Source: Fasciolopsis buskii | Taxonomy: Eukaryota > Platyhelminthes > Trematoda > Plagiorchiida > Fasciolidae | NCBI GenBank assembly: GCA_008360955.1 | Contig: LUCM01006193.1 | Location: forward strand, 372,828 to 436,827 | Length of the DNA: 64,000 nucleotides | Direction: 5' to 3' | Shown: in pieces, positions 1 to 26,290 of the stretch | Layout of the letters: every line of letters begins with the position of its first letter | Numbering within the stretch: position 1 is the first letter of the stretch | Position numbers and translations under genes: made by a program | Notes under the pieces: model-generated | What the model was told of the DNA's origin: nothing | Databases searched by the model: none | Seen by the model: the letters and a program-made list of their open reading frames with translations, nothing else

Positions 1-3000
1 ACGTTGCCACGTCATCTGTTGAACTCCACGTAGCTTCTTCCATTCCTTGGGAAGACTTCAATATAGGGCGCGATATGTTTGACGAATGTTCGCCATACGC
101 AACATGTGACTTAGCGCAGTCTATTGAGCTTCATACGCTGAGATAAGGTATTCCCAGATTTGACAACTAATACTAGATTCCTGACCTCCATATTACTCAC
201 CCGGTCGCTCCGTGCAATCCTAGCCATGCTAGATAGATATCGGTGATCGAAAACTTCCAGGCGACGAACAATTTCACAGTCCAGCTTAGGCCGCTCGAGC
301 CTTGGACATGCGCGTGTTTACTTCTACTGCCGAGCTGCCATCGTTCGACAAGCAGCTTCCAAGCTAAATGAAACGGTCCACAATCAATAATTCTTGTCCA
401 CCCAGCATCAAGTTCGAGACTACCGTCGTCCACCCTTGTAATAGCAATTAGCAGATTGAGATGCAAAGCGGATCTTAAACTGAGCTACAGACCTCGAGAG
501 TCTGTTTAGTGCGCGTTGTGCATGGTCTCCGGATTCGAACGGGCACACGACGTCTTGGTCACAGTTTTCCTCCATTTCCCAGTTCGATTCCTACATCCTA
601 GAGACCTCCTAAAGCATCTCCCATCACCTCGTCCATGACGAAGTTGAACAGGAACAGAGAGATGAGATACGCTTGTCGAACGACACTAGTCGTTTCGAAT
701 GAACTTGATAGTCCACCGTATACCCTCACGCGGCCACAGGTATGCAAGTACTGCAATGCTCGCAACAGGTTTACGAACCTCGTTCGCATACCCCTCCGGT
801 AGAGAGGATTGAATAGTGTTGTCCTATCCCCTGGGTCAAACTAGCCTCTCAAGTCCAGGAAGAATACAACTGTAGGGCGGCCGTGTGTGTGGTGCGTTTC
901 GGATAACTGCCGGACAGTGGTTATCTGGTCGATGCAACCTCGACCTGGACGAATCCCGGACTTTTGTTGGCAGATGTTACTCTCGCAAATCGGTGTCAAA
1001 CGACGCAGCATTATCGGAAGTAAACTAATCCCACGGTGGTTGCTAAATTCTCTGCGCATGCCCTTCTTGAAGATGAGTACAATTAGTGACTGACCCAACG
1101 ATGACGGAATGTGTTCCTCGTTCCAAATGTCGTTAAACAAGTGGGTGAGAGCTTTTGAAAGGGTTCCATCCAGTCTGAAAATAACCGGGGGAGTTCGTCG
1201 GAACCGGCTGCTTTTTTGCCCTCTATTCAGAAGTCGAATATTTGACTCCCACCTCCGATTCATTTGGAGTTCAAGAGACCTCCCGTGGAATTGCAGCTGC
1301 GGCCTAAATACGTTAGCGTGTGGCCAGCTAAACTGATCCTTGAAGTGCTCTTCCCAATGGTCCAGTCTTTCCTGTCTACCATGAACGAGCTCTCCATTTT
1401 TATCGCACACGACTTCACTAGCCAAAGTTCGTCGCCCACCAGTGTCGCGTATAAGCCTAAACAGTTCTTGACTGTTGCCTGCAGCAACTGATAATTCCAA
1501 CTCATCGGCCACCTTAATTAACCAGTTTGCACGATCATTGTTAAGGCTTGAGATAAGCCACCCTGTATAGCTCGTTGGGTTATGGAGGCACGCAAGCCGT
1601 CGCACCATGTCAACGTTCGGTCTCGTTGTGACCGCCATGACCCAACGACTTATTTAGGGTGGCTTTTCGCAAGCCGTAAATTCAGGTGTGAAAAGTAAAT
1701 GGGCAGAAGCCTGACGAAGACTTTTCCTTGTCCTCTAGGTTGGGGGTTGATTTGAACTGGTGTGGCGTATGAGCATAGACAGTCTTTGGCTGTTACCTGA
1801 AACGACTACTCTTTCCTTCTCTTTGGCTACGCTAACGCACCAGTTTTCATGATCATTCTTCAATCTTTTCGTCAACTGACGCTGCAACTGTCGATGCATC
1901 TTGTTCACCTCCTTGTAGTTAGGAAGCTGGCCCTTTTGCCCCATTAGGGTTAGTAACTCCAGTGTCTTCGATAGATAACGGATTTAGGACCACAAGTGAA
2001 ACCAGCTGCCAAATGCATCAATTGTCTGAATACGGCCCAGTACTCACCTGATAGTTTCTGTTCGTAGCTGGTGCGAACAGCTGAATCACACAGACGTTCG
2101 ACGATCAACGCGGTTTGCATTGTATTAGTCTACGGGCTGAAGTAAAATTCACATTAAAACTAGCGCATAGTCCGATTCGACGTACGTGGTCCAGAACGAT
2201 CTACAGTTCTGGAGAGATCCGTGCCAACGGTAGCTTTCTGCAATATGGTCGATCTGACTCAGACTACCCGTCGAGTTAGAACGCCATGTCGCTGTGCAAC
2301 ACTAAACGTGTCGGAAATTCGTATTAGACAGGAATAAATGATTGTCTGCACTAAATTAGAGGAGCCCTTCCTCGTTATCTGTTTGCTGAGCAGACAAAAC
2401 GAATCGCCCACCTAAACAGGCTTCCCATACACTGAGTTCTCCAGTCTGTGGATTAAAATCACCTGCCACCGTTACAATCCCAGACCGTTTGCTGTTACGA
2501 ATAACGATGACGAGTTCATCATAAAACTCGTCCTTTCCCATTGCAGCCATACAATCGGTTGGGGAGTATACCGAGGTAATAGGTAAACACGACTATTCTT
2601 CCGGAACCCGACTGATCCCTGCAGTCTCATGGCACACAAGCGACTGTTGACTGGGATCAAGTCTAAGAGAGCCGCTTCAACCTTCTCACTCAAGACTATT
2701 CCTACACCGCGTTCACCCACAGCTTGAACTGCTTCGTCTCTTGAAGTGTGTAGGAAAAACCTTGACGAAACATTTGGCGCAGTTAGTTGAATTACTTCAG
2801 TCGAATCCTGAAATCGTGTTTCACTCATGCAGCAGACATCAATCGGAAATGATTCAACAGTCAGACCCAACACGCTAGTTGGTCAGCCTGCATGAAAGTG
2901 CGCCTATTGAAAGAACCGAGATTCAGCGGCTGAGAGGGTTTGGGAAAATGTGAGCTAACAGACTGAAAACCACTCACTACGCTACCTGCAACGAACCGTT

Positions 3001-3335
3001 GCGAGTATCGGGCGTGTTAGCAATGGGGATACTATGGGTAGGCAGAAGGAGCAAACAGATTGGATTGGAGAAAGAAGAAACAGGTTGAATAAAAGAGAGG
3101 GAACTCTGAGCAGTAGCATACTTATCACTACCAACCCCACCTGCGCTCGATGCAATGGGCAGCGCAGTCCTGATTATCCTGCGCGACGACCGATGCAGTA
3201 TGTAATTATTTGTAGGCATGTAACTCATGGGGTTTGATGGACGGGTGCTGCCAGGGAGTCCAGTCACTAAGCAGAAGAACGATAAGGGTTCTCAACCAAA
3301 GCCTTTGGTTCTGTCAAGAACCTGACCACAATGCA
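1..3335 (-). mobile_element. RTE-clade LINE, near full length, decayed (family A, copy 1)
   Basis: Read on the minus strand from about 3335 to the window edge, the order is N-terminal extension (about 3270-2980), AP-endonuclease (about 2870-2330: CCMSETR, VGIVLS, VAGDFN), linker (2110-1640) and reverse transcriptase (1638-480). In the RT, RPGRGCIDQI and VFFLDLRG are seen, then NFVMDEVM after a frame break. The C-terminal domain runs off the left edge. At 841-1638 the RT fingers are still open for 265 codons, but stops and shifts break every domain and the YADD region has been deleted, so it is not functional. The clade call comes from remembered trematode endonuclease-reverse transcriptase sequences. 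Confidence 0.88.
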
Positions 3336-4464
3336 TCGGGGTATAGATGAGGTTAATAGATAAGACCTCTTTTGAAAGTCCATGTTTTACAAAACCCATC
3401 AACTGTTTGTCGATTCCGCAGACACCCAACCTACAGCCTTAATAAACACTCGGAGGAAACTGACTGAGCAATAGCTGGTGGCACCATCGCGTTCTGCCTC
3501 ATGGACAGAGTACAAGTATCCGCAAGTTAACACACAGCGGGCTGCTCCGTCGTCCCCAGTGATCGATTGTTCAGAGGAGAACAAATGTCTAGTGATTGGG
3601 ATGCATTTCAAATCCGGTGTTGGTAATACTCTAGCAGCGGTAAAATTGTCAGTAAACTGCGACGGGTCAAAACATGTCAACAGAGGGCTAACAACTGCAG
3701 CAGAATAGTGTCCAGTAGAGGAGTCTATTTTCTGAGAGTTGGACTCATAAATGAATTACGGTAGAAACAGTTTGCCACCAACTCTACTAGGGAAATTTCG
3801 TAATATATCGCTTTGCTCGGAGGACGCAACACATTCCTAATAGCTTAACGATAGAACTACGCAAGTACATGTGCTTTGCTAACCGCGAACGTAGTGAAGT
3901 TGAACTCCATTAATTCAGAGGACATGAAGGACATTTTACCTCACTAAGTCAGTCACTTGATTCTTGGGTAAAAGCCAAAATCCCTAATTTCGAGTTATAA
4001 TCCTTTTTACCGAAGGAAAGTCTAATCAACCTTTGGGGAGGTTCTTTGATGTGTTGCAAGTTTGCCGCTTTGTTTTCGGAGTTGAACTAATGACGATTGT
4101 AAGCCTCGAATAATATTCAAGCTGTTTCACTGTGTCAAATATTTCGTGTCTGATTTTTTTAAATTCTCTCTACAATCAACCGAAAGTTATCCCCAGGACA
4201 TTTTCGTACAAATGGGCACAATCAAAAGGGTCGTCTACGGTCGGAGGTTGATGACAGATTATTATCAAGCTTGCCAACAATTCTGGAAAATTCCACTGTA
4301 CAACCAAGAAATCCCATCAGCTAAAGTATTAGGGAGGTGAACTGATCTATAAGTGATACGACTATTTTGGTGGATCGAGTACTCTTCTGCCATGGTGATT
4401 GCAAGCGATTCGAACTTGCGAAGAAAGAATTGGAAGTCACACAAAGAATTAACGCTCATTTAGA
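3336..4464. other. Unassigned intergenic DNA
   Basis: Short overlapping frames on both strands show no family motif, codon bias or splice-compatible partner. I see no repeat shared with the rest of the window. Confidence 0.5.
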
Positions 4465-5395
4465 CCTTGAGAATTAAATGTGGCGTTGATGATCATGCGT
4501 TTACTAGCCGCTGTTGGCTTTACTGTCGGCAATTTTGAAATTGTTACTCGACGGGGGAAACTAATTACTGTTTTCCGTTTTAATTACCTCGGTAGCTTCC
4601 TAAATAAAGATGGTAGCATAGTAGTAGAAGCGAGCGCGAGAATACTGGAGGCTAGAGCGGCATATGTTGGACTGAAACGCTTGTGGCACCGACCTGATAT
4701 ATCGGTGAAGTTGATATGTTTGCCGTGTCTCAGTGCGCTCAGTCTTGCTGTAGGGTTACGTGCTGAAGATGGTCGTCACCTGGAGGCTTTCGACCATCAG
4801 TGCTCGCTCGGAGTGGATGAAGTGACGGCGATTGATTAGTGTCCACATTAAGGACCAGGTTCAGGGTACCGTGTCCGAGAAAACGATCATTATGGTATCA
4901 AACTTAGCAAACTTTGCAGGTTGGGTAACGTGTCTCGTATGGTGAACATTCGCCCACCACACCTGGCCCTATTTTCTGTTCCCTTCAGGGGGTGGATTAA
5001 GCAACGCGATGGTCAACAGATTACGTGACAGCATAGAATGAGGAAATGTATGGTGGACTTAGCTAAGGTGGTTGTCTCACATCCTCGTGATCAGAGTACA
5101 AAAGATGCGTCAATCAGTTGGCTGGAGATCTTCAAGGATTAGACAACCAATCCTGAACTGCGACCACCGTGTTATCGTTTTCTGTCAAATCGGAACGATT
5201 GAAAACATGTACGTTCTTACAGTTAGACGGTGTATTCCGTGTGCTGTGATATTCTTTTCTTTTCACATCAGTGTTAGTTCACTCTCTGTCCTCGTTGGAT
5301 ATTCGTTCATTCTATAGCAACGTGTAACTCGGTGAGAAAGGCAGTGGTCAGTGGTGGTTGCTCTGCTACTTGACGCTAAACGATAATGATTTTAC
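4465..5395 (+). mobile_element. RTE family A 3' fragment (copy 2), diverged
   Basis: The forward frame at 4480-4840 carries the RT thumb and C-terminal block: FNYLGSFLNKDGS, EARAAYVGLKRLWHRPDIS. These align with FTYLGSCVSNDGS and RAAYAGLKHLWRRPDIS of the copy at 18874-19740. Downstream, the non-coding 3' part matches the family A 3' end, finishing near the GCTAAACGATAATGAT tail. The frame is broken after 4840. It is an old 5'-truncated insertion. Confidence 0.8.
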
Positions 5396-7234
5396 TGAGT
5401 GCTTGAGCGATAGTTATAGTATGCACGTTCATAGACGCAGCGGATGTGACTCAAATGCACAGTGCGAACTTTCGATCCCGATTAATTTATGCAAATTTGT
5501 GACGGCAAAATATTCCTTTAAATTTAAGTAGTTTAATCAATACTCCCCTGCCGAAAAAAAAACATTGTGTCGGACTATTCAGAGTAGTCGAAAATTGCTT
5601 CCTAGTTCGTTAGCCACCCGCACTCGGTGTTCATTTCAATTGGCTGGGATTTCTAGTTCGAACGGGCATGAGGAAGAATTCCTGAAATCGTTAATATTCA
5701 CGGCTGAGACAAGTTGACCGTGTCTCGTTCTATGCATTATCAACTGATGATCACTTTGCACCTCGACAAATTTGACCATAACCTCGGTGTGTTAGAAAAA
5801 ATGGAAATTTCATTTCATTCGCATCCGACGGACACGGTGAAAATGATCTTAGCTAAACACACAAACACTAGGAGAGGAAATTTGAGCGAATTCGATTAAT
5901 GGAACTTGAATTGCAACTACTTGCCTATCAACTCACGTCCTAATTTGGAAAACCGACCGACTGTACCGATCTTTACAGAACAAGATAAGCCCGGCAGAAA
6001 GGATAAATGCTAATAAAAATGTGATACTGTGACACTAAAATTTGGACTATTATAAGTTTTGGTTATTTTTTTACAGTTTTCATGGATTCAAAGACTCGAT
6101 ATGCTTCAGCATTGATAGATTTCAGTTGATTATGAAATAATTCGTTAGGAGAGGAATAGATGTTTAATAGTGAACGGTGAGTGGGAGTTGTTCTTGGACT
6201 GCGAGAAGAGAGATTCAGTCGAGAAAGTGATTTTGTTCAATAGGGCTTAGGGAAAGTAAATGAATGGATCAATTTTATCGATCAGCTCTGTAACGCTTAA
6301 TTAAGTGGCCTCTGGCCGGTCAACACGCTTGTTCGTTTATAGTTATAATCAGACGGTTCATGTAAGTCTTCACAGATAAAAACTCCCTGGTCGACTGCCG
6401 CTCGTCTCTAAGCCCTTCTTAGTGTTCATTTCGAACTTCGACCTTGTTCATCTCAGAACGCGTCACGAAAATCAGCTCACTTTTTCTTTGTTCCAGCATT
6501 AGGGTGAATGGTTGATTTCCCTTTCTCTGCTTTCCAGCTTGCAGTCGATCTAATCTTTGGCCCGTGGATCATCCACCTGAGTCCAAACGGACTTGTCGAT
6601 CAGCACTGTTCTCCAGACATGATCCAGCTCTACGGTCGCAAGATTCACTAGACCGAAACAGAGCGGGGTTGCACTTCTGGCACCAGCTCGTAGCCTCAAG
6701 TTACACCTACTACTATGCTAATGAATCAGATATCAGTTATCGAACTTCTGCACAACCTTTCTAATTAAGATGATCATGGCTCATCGTCTACAATTCCCCG
6801 GATAGGTTTTATCTATGCCAGTAGAAGGCTCAACTACAGTGCTAGGTGAACGAGGTGGTCAAATCATGATGTAACATCGATGATATTTTTCATTAGTATC
6901 GACGGAATCATCCTAATGAAAACGCTCCATAGCTTAAAGACATTATCGCTGGTGTTGCCGTTTTAGGTTGTTTAACGCACGGTTTAATCACTGCAAATCA
7001 CTCGGAATGTTTATGCTACTTATCCGTCGTTTCCGTTTATTTTACCACTTTTATTGACGGCAAGTCTTCTCTTGAGGCCGACAGCGATTACGTTGTTTTA
7101 CAACCAATAACCCCGGTATAAGCGCACATTAGTCCAGATTACTTCCACATCATCGAAAACTGAAAGTCAGAAAAAACGGAAACCTCCAATGAGCGAATAC
7201 CACTAAGTGCGGCATTTATCCAAACTTAGGGCGC
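5396..7234. other. Unassigned intergenic DNA
   Basis: There is no open frame above 66 codons, and I see no recognisable exon, repeat or RNA structure. AT-rich patches occur near 6000-6070. Confidence 0.5.
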
Positions 7235-7500
7235 CGCCATGACATCCGGCTTCCCCTCAAAAGAAGGATGTACAATGCCATGGTTCGTAGTGCTCTTTAC
7301 GGTTGCTAGACTTAACCTATCCGTGCTGAGGATTCCCAGGGACTTTGTGTCCGACCACCGATGTGTTTGGTGAGAATATCGGGCTAACAATGGCGAGATG
7401 CTTCGTCGTGTGTTAGGTGCAGACAGTCGTCTACTGACTGAGATAATCGCTCTATATCGGAAATCTTCTGCCCTCAACGATCACGTCTTTGATTCGTTTA
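7235..7500 (+). mobile_element. RTE family B C-terminal fragment
   Basis: Forward reading gives LKRRMYNAMVRSALYGC, the usual lead-in to the YGCETW block of RTE-type LINEs, followed by degenerate RRVLGA-like and TEIIALYR sequence. Frames switch several times. The wording differs from family A (which has VYCAAVRSVLFYGCETW), so it is a separate, older lineage. Related scraps are at 45960-46120 and 55700-56995. Confidence 0.65.
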
Positions 7501-8351
7501 GCAAAGCTGACATTGCCGTTGTGATGTGAACTCGATAGGTAACTGATAGGCGGAAACTGTACGGATCTCAGAGATGTCTCAGATTGGTAGATACCGATGG
7601 AGCCTTAAGCGTATGAAAATATGCAGGCCTACTTTGGATTGGGAAAATCAAGTAGTACGACAACCAACACAAGAACGCCATGGTTACGACAATTTAAGGT
7701 CTGCACACAGAAGGCAGTGCAAAATGAATGAAACCTGTTTACTTTACCCGATTTTCCCCCTCCGAGAGTATGGTTCGGTTTGGGATCACTTCAGTCCTGC
7801 AACAACATCTCACGCTCGGACGGTGCAACAACGCAACTCAAAAAGAGCTACATTGGCGTTGAGGTAGCCGAAAGATAGTAGGTGACCATAATGAATTTTA
7901 TTGATATCATTTAGAGGATAAGATAATATTTCCAAGGTCTTGCAAGAGCAGAGCACTTTCGAAGTGTGCGCATCCAGAGTATGTTAACCGAACTTATCGC
8001 AGTAGGAGCTACTTCGTTCAGTGACAGTCAACTACGCGCAATTCATTTCACCCAATGAAATGGACACAAACTTCGAAGGAAGAATAAAACGAACAGTATA
8101 ATTGGAAAGAAAAGAATATAAAGTTAGTGCCATACATGAAAAAGAGTTATTGTACATGAGAATGTCTGGAAATTTAACACGGTGTTCAAGGTATTTGCTA
8201 GGACGATGTGAACGTATCCACGAGGGGCGATCAACAAGTTTTGGCATCAGAAAATTTTGAAAAAACGATTCGGAAAAGCTTAAGGAATGAATATTGATAA
8301 TTCAATTCAAGTCTAAGTTCCCAGTTTTTAGTTCTTCATACTAAAAAACCA
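7501..8351. other. Unassigned DNA
   Basis: An open frame at 7574-7867 (+, 97 codons) and one at 8032-8247 (-) match nothing I recognise. They could be remnants of the flanking element or chance frames. Confidence 0.4.
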
Positions 8352-9385
8352 ATATCAGCATTCAGCGTTAAACAGCAAGGCAAAACTCACTGACCGCTGC
8401 CTTATCCCCACGGTTACACGTTTCTATAAAAAGAGGTAATATCCAAAGGGAATAGGGAGTAAATCTACACAGGTGGAAAAAAATAAGATGCTGTTGCGGC
8501 CAACATATGGAACACAGTTAAACTGTACAAACCACGTTACCAATCAATCTCAATCGATAGAAAATGAGAACACGATCGTCACTGTTCGCTTTTCAATAAC
8601 ATGCTCTCCAGTATCTCTAGCCGGCTACTCGATGGGTTTTTCGGACCCCAAATACGAAGACGTGAGACACCCACCTTAACTAAGTTCGCTCTGCACTTTC
8701 TCATTTCACAACATCTGTCGACCTCCACATGGCTTCCTCCATTCCTTGGAAGGAACACATAATAGGGCACGATATGGTAGACCAGTGTTCGTCATACGCA
8801 ACACGTGACCCAAACAATGCAGTCTATTAAGTTTCATACGCTGATATAAGGTATCCTGAGAACCAGCACTATCAGTCCTGACCTCCACGTTATTCACCCA
8901 GCCACTCTATCCAATCCAAGCCACACTACGTAGATATCGGTGGTCGGAAATCTCCAACCGACGAACATCTCTCACACGTATACTCCATGTCTCGCAACCA
9001 TAAAACAGAACTGAGCGAACTGCGGCACAGTACATACGAACTTTCAACTTCAGATTCACTGAGATATCAGGCCGACGCCACAAGTGCTTCAGTCCAGCGT
9101 AAGCCGCTCGAGCCTTGGACATGCGCATGTTTACCTCCACTGCCGAGCTCCCATCGTTGGACACGCAGCTACCAAGGTATGCGAAACGGTCCACAATGGT
9201 TAGTTCCTCTCCATCCAGTATCAATTTCGGCACTACTGTCGTCTAGTCCTGCAACAACACTTTGCAAGTTGAAGGCGCAAAGCATATGCCAAACCGAGCG
9301 GCCGATCTAGTGCGCGCTGTGTATGGTCCCCGGATTCGAACAGGCACAGGACGTGGTCGACGTAATCTGGGTCACAGCTTCCCCA
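8352..9385 (-). mobile_element. RTE family A 3' fragment (copy 3)
   Basis: Minus-strand reading contains FAYLGSCVSNDGSS, KARAAYAGLKHLWRRPDIS, LFYGCETWS and RLHCLGHVLRM, the thumb and C-terminal domain. The 3' non-coding end follows (GCGTTAAACAGCAAGGC in plus-strand reading at about 8360-8385). The frame at 8907-9233 is open for 108 codons, making this one of the better kept C-termini in the window. It is cut at about 9385 inside the YADD region, so the insertion is 5'-truncated. Confidence 0.87.
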
Positions 9386-11016
9386 TAGATTATACTAGAA
9401 ATAATCCGCATGAGCAATATAATACTATCCCAGAAGAGCCTAAAATTGGTTACCTAGATCGGATAACAAATATTTCCTAATTTTTGCGGTACTGTTAACG
9501 GAATTTGGTGTTTATTCTTTTTTTTCTTGCTCCAGTCCGGGCTACGAGAAAGTTGTACCGGGCGAGGGAATGCCGTTAACCGACGAGCCAGGCAAGAACG
9601 GCGATCTCAGGATTCAATTCAATATTCAATTCCCACGCAGATTGAATGCTGACCAAAAGCTACTCATTGAACAGGCATTGTTCAGCTAGGATCAATACCT
9701 GAATATATCTGACAGGCTGATAAATTTCAATGCCTGTTTCTGGTGAAAATGCACTTTGCGTTTCTCTTGCCTGAGTTTCTTGCTCAAGAACATTTTGTGC
9801 GAACCGGTAGCTTTCAATGGTTCAGGTAAGCCGAACAAACGATAGGGATCGGAAATTGTCAACAAATTTTAGCCATAAAATCAATGAAAAATGTCAATTA
9901 TGAGTTTAATTGACCTTCTCTATTCACAGTACTCATTTTAATTAAACAAAGAAAAAAGAGGTTAGATCGAACAACACTAATTTCTGTTCTTTTTTTTCTA
10001 TCCCAAACAGATCTATTTACACCTGTTCTGGTTGAGTTTATCGAGGCATCTCAACTAAGCCTTCCGAAGGCACCCCGTGCCCAATACCCGATTCTGTTTA
10101 GTTTTTGAGCAAAATATCTCTTTTGCGTTACAGTCTACGTATTTGAGTTCGAACAGACCAACAAATAAACAAACAAGCAAAAATAAACAAACGATTGGTC
10201 GTATCCAATTTACTTTTGACTTTCCCCATTCTCGCTATCATCCCGATCGTCTTTTTTGATTCGTCTAAATTGGGCTACTCATGTGTTATCGCGGTTTACA
10301 CGCATCAAAAAAATATGCGTTTTTTGACAAGCTGATAAACAAACTTCCAGTGAGCACGACCAGTGAGTGAAATTGTCGGTTCACAAAGGAGGCGAGTAAA
10401 AACACAAATGAGTTTGATGGATGTTTGAAACAAACCAGGCTTTGGGATTTTCGCAACAGAGCGAAAGTGAAAAGCATTTCGGGGGAAAAATGGTGTGCAG
10501 TCAGTTCATTTTCCAACTAGAAAAAGCCGAAAAATTTGGAAGCAATTTTCGGGTCGAACAACGGGAATAAACTTCAGGACAAAGATTTATAAAAAAAGAT
10601 ATCTCAGATGTTTCTTCTAGCTGAAATCGAAAGACATTTGTTGAGAAATATGAATGCTGTTGGGATTACAATATACCGGAGAGGACGCAAAGATGCACAC
10701 TTCAGTTTCGTGTAAAATAAAAATGAAAAATCAGAAACATAGCGAATCAAAAATGGTCTCTAAGGAGGGGGGAACGAGTCTAATACAGTGAATACGATAG
10801 AAATGATGATGTGGTTATCGACCTAACACATCGATAACAAAACAAATCTTTATTACAGAATCAACAACCGAAATGCTGCTTATTTTAGACAAAATTAGTC
10901 GACCGAACAAAATCAAACATTACACAGTAGAACGAAGGAACTAGTTTTCAGTTCCGAGTTAGAAAGCGGCACAAAATAGATCTCAGAGTACAAAACGGGT
11001 TCACTTAATAACGATC
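9386..11016. other. GFUS 3' flank, no gene seen
   Basis: Low-coding AT-rich DNA with homopolymer T and A runs (9510-9530, 9990-10000). Nothing recognisable apart from the candidate polyadenylation hexamer at 10849. Confidence 0.5.
10849..10854 (-). terminator. Candidate GFUS polyadenylation signal (AATAAA)
   Basis: The plus strand reads TTTATT, which is AATAAA on the coding strand, about 163 nt past the GFUS stop. It is the first canonical hexamer I found downstream. Without transcript ends this remains a candidate. Confidence 0.45.
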
Positions 11017-23820
<12,804 letters not shown>

Positions 23821-24904
23821 TTGAGTGACTGAACGGGCGGACAACGATTATGAAAGAAAAAAGCAGTAAACGGCAAGGAAAGGAGTTCTTTGCAATGCCT
23901 GACTGTTTATATGGTTTATTTCTTTCTCGTATAGGCGTGCCTAATCGGTTAAATACTAATTGTTTGAACGCTATTTTCTTTTATATACCCATTCACTACT
24001 TCGACCACACGATCAGAACATAACGGACTTTGCTCGAGGATGATGGCATCTTTTCATCTATCTATCCATCACTATGAGTTTGGACCTTGGAGCAGTATGA
24101 AGACTGCAGCAACTAATGACCGAACGAACCAAAAAGAATGACTTATTTCAAACGGACAAGACAAGCCGGCAGATTCCGCGCAAAATAGCTAATCATGGGA
24201 CGGAGTGGTAAAATTACTATTGTATATCGATCATATGATTCCAGTCTTTGGGACCAGATATTCACGCGGAACATCGAAAATGATAACACATAGTGTTCGA
24301 TCACTTCCTTATTACAAGAGAACTAACTCAAACATCTCGGTCAGTACATGGTCGTTGGAATTTGGAATTACGGATGTCCTTCCTGGACCAATTTTTGGCA
24401 GTTTCCTTGAAAAATGTTTGACTACGTTGTGTAAAGGTCAAGCTTTTATCCAAGCAGTCCTAATGCTATTACGATGCATCGATGCACAGACAAACTAATT
24501 CGGTCAATCTGAAACATGCATACTCGACTTGGTACTATTGCTATTCAGTTTTCAGTATATTCACGAGCATAGTGAAGAACCACCGAGTGGAATCTCTCAG
24601 TTCACCTCGTTACAACCATTAAAATTGCTAAGATTCTGGTTACAAACCCACAACATCAGCTGCGAAGAAAGACAAATAGCAAAAGATTAATCTCAAGCCT
24701 AAGGGTTCAAGAATTGCATGGAAGAGAAACGATTCCGAATGTGAAAACCTTAATGAATGTACGACTGGGCTGGCTATATTACCCAGTGTCGCCTGCCACT
24801 GACTGGTAGGATCTCGTGGCCACCAAGCCAGCCGTACCACTGGAGCCACGTAAGTTCGTACAATGCATTGAGAATTTTAGAACCTTTCGCAATGTAATAA
24901 ACTG
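23821..24904. other. GFUS 5' flank
   Basis: Holds the presumed promoter or upstream untranslated exon, neither of which I can place. Frames at 24205-24498 (+) and 24640-24977 (-) match nothing. The RTE copy to the right may begin somewhat earlier than 24905. Confidence 0.4.
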
Positions 24905-26290
24905 ACCGACTGTCACAACGAGATTGCACCTTGACGTGGTGTGACGCCTTGCTTGACATCATGACCAAACGAGTCATACACGATGGCTTATCTCAAGCCG
25001 AAGATCCGATCATGCCTGGAAGGTCAATGGGTAGAGACCTGACAAAGTAGTCTCCTGGTCCTCGAAGTTGGGGGTTGATATGAGTTAGCAGCTCAGTCGG
25101 AAAAACGAGTGTAAGAATAACTGACCCAAGTAGATGGGCTTCCACTCAGCTATAACCCGCTGCCTTCCGGTCAGGTTCTTGTCAAAACCAAAGGCTTTGG
25201 TTGATAATCGTAGTCGTCCTTCTGCTTAGAGATTTGAATCCCTAGTAGCACCCGTCCATCAGGCCACATGAATCACACGCTTACAAATAATTCCATACTA
25301 CATCGGTCGTCGTGCTCGATAATCAAGACCACGATGCCCATTGCATCGACCGGGTTGGGTAGCGATAAGTATGCTACTGATAAGAGTTGCTCCTCTCACA
25401 TTCAACCAGTCCCTTCTGTCTCCAACCCAAGGACTTTGAACTCTCTGCCTACCATATTGTCCCCACTAATAACACCCCCCGATACTCGCAACGGTTCATT
25501 ATCAATTAGTGTAGTAAGTAGTTTTCAGTCTGCTAGCTCATTTTCTCAAGCCACGTCAGCCTCTGAATCTCGGTTCCTTCAAAGTGCGCACTTTAATGCA
25601 GGCTGACCAACAAGCGTGTTTGGCTCTAACAGTGGACTCACTTTCGATTAATGTCTGCTGCGTGAGTGAAACACGAATTCAATGTTCAGGTAATGTAATT
25701 CAACTAGGTTTACCTAAAGCCTCGTCAAGGTATCGCCGGCACGCTTCAGGAGACGAAGCAGTTCAAACTGTAAGTGAAAGTGGAGAGAAGGTTGAAGCAG
25801 CCCATCTAGACTGGATCCCGGTTAACGGTCGCTTGTGTGCCGTGAGACTGCAGGGATCAGTCGGCAACCAAAAGGATAGTGTTGTTAGGCGTAATTTAAT
25901 TGTCATCTCGGCATACGTCCCAACGCAATGCAGTGCTAACACGCAAAAAGCCAGATAATACGACGAAATCGTTACTCTTGTTCGGAAGAGCAAAGGTTCT
26001 GACATTCTGGTCGTAGCAGGTGATTTTAATGAACAAATTGGAAAACTCAGTACATTGGAAGTATGTTTAGGTGGGCGATGCGTCTTCCCTGCTGAGGGAA
26101 CAGATAAAGGGCAAAGAGTTCTCTAATCCTGTTCCTAGCTAGTAGGAATTCCCGACACAGTTCTCTTCGCACGGCGACATGACATTTCAAATCGACAGGT
26201 GATCTGAGTAAGATCGACCATACTGCAGTAAGCTACCGTTGGCGCGGTTCTGTTCTGAATCTATCCACATTAAGTGTTTCTTCCAAAGAC
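24905..26290 (+). mobile_element. RTE family A 5' half: UTR, N-terminal extension, endonuclease (copy 6)
   Basis: Forward reading: 5' leader (CACCTTGACGTGG at about 24927), then an open N-terminal extension at 25268-25606 (PPDTRNGSLS, ESRFLQSAHFNAG). The endonuclease runs from 25584 to about 26240 with CCVSETRIQ, KVEAAHLDWIPV, RLQGSVG, VISAYVPT and, in another frame, VAGDFNEQIGKLS. It stops before the RT with no 3' tail, so it is 3'-truncated. That suggests a later deletion or rearrangement rather than ordinary target-primed 5' truncation. Confidence 0.87.

Noticed and set aside
9370..9480. Extension of the RTE copy beyond 9385
   Set aside because: Similarity to family A stops inside the YADD region; the following bases match nothing in the other copies.
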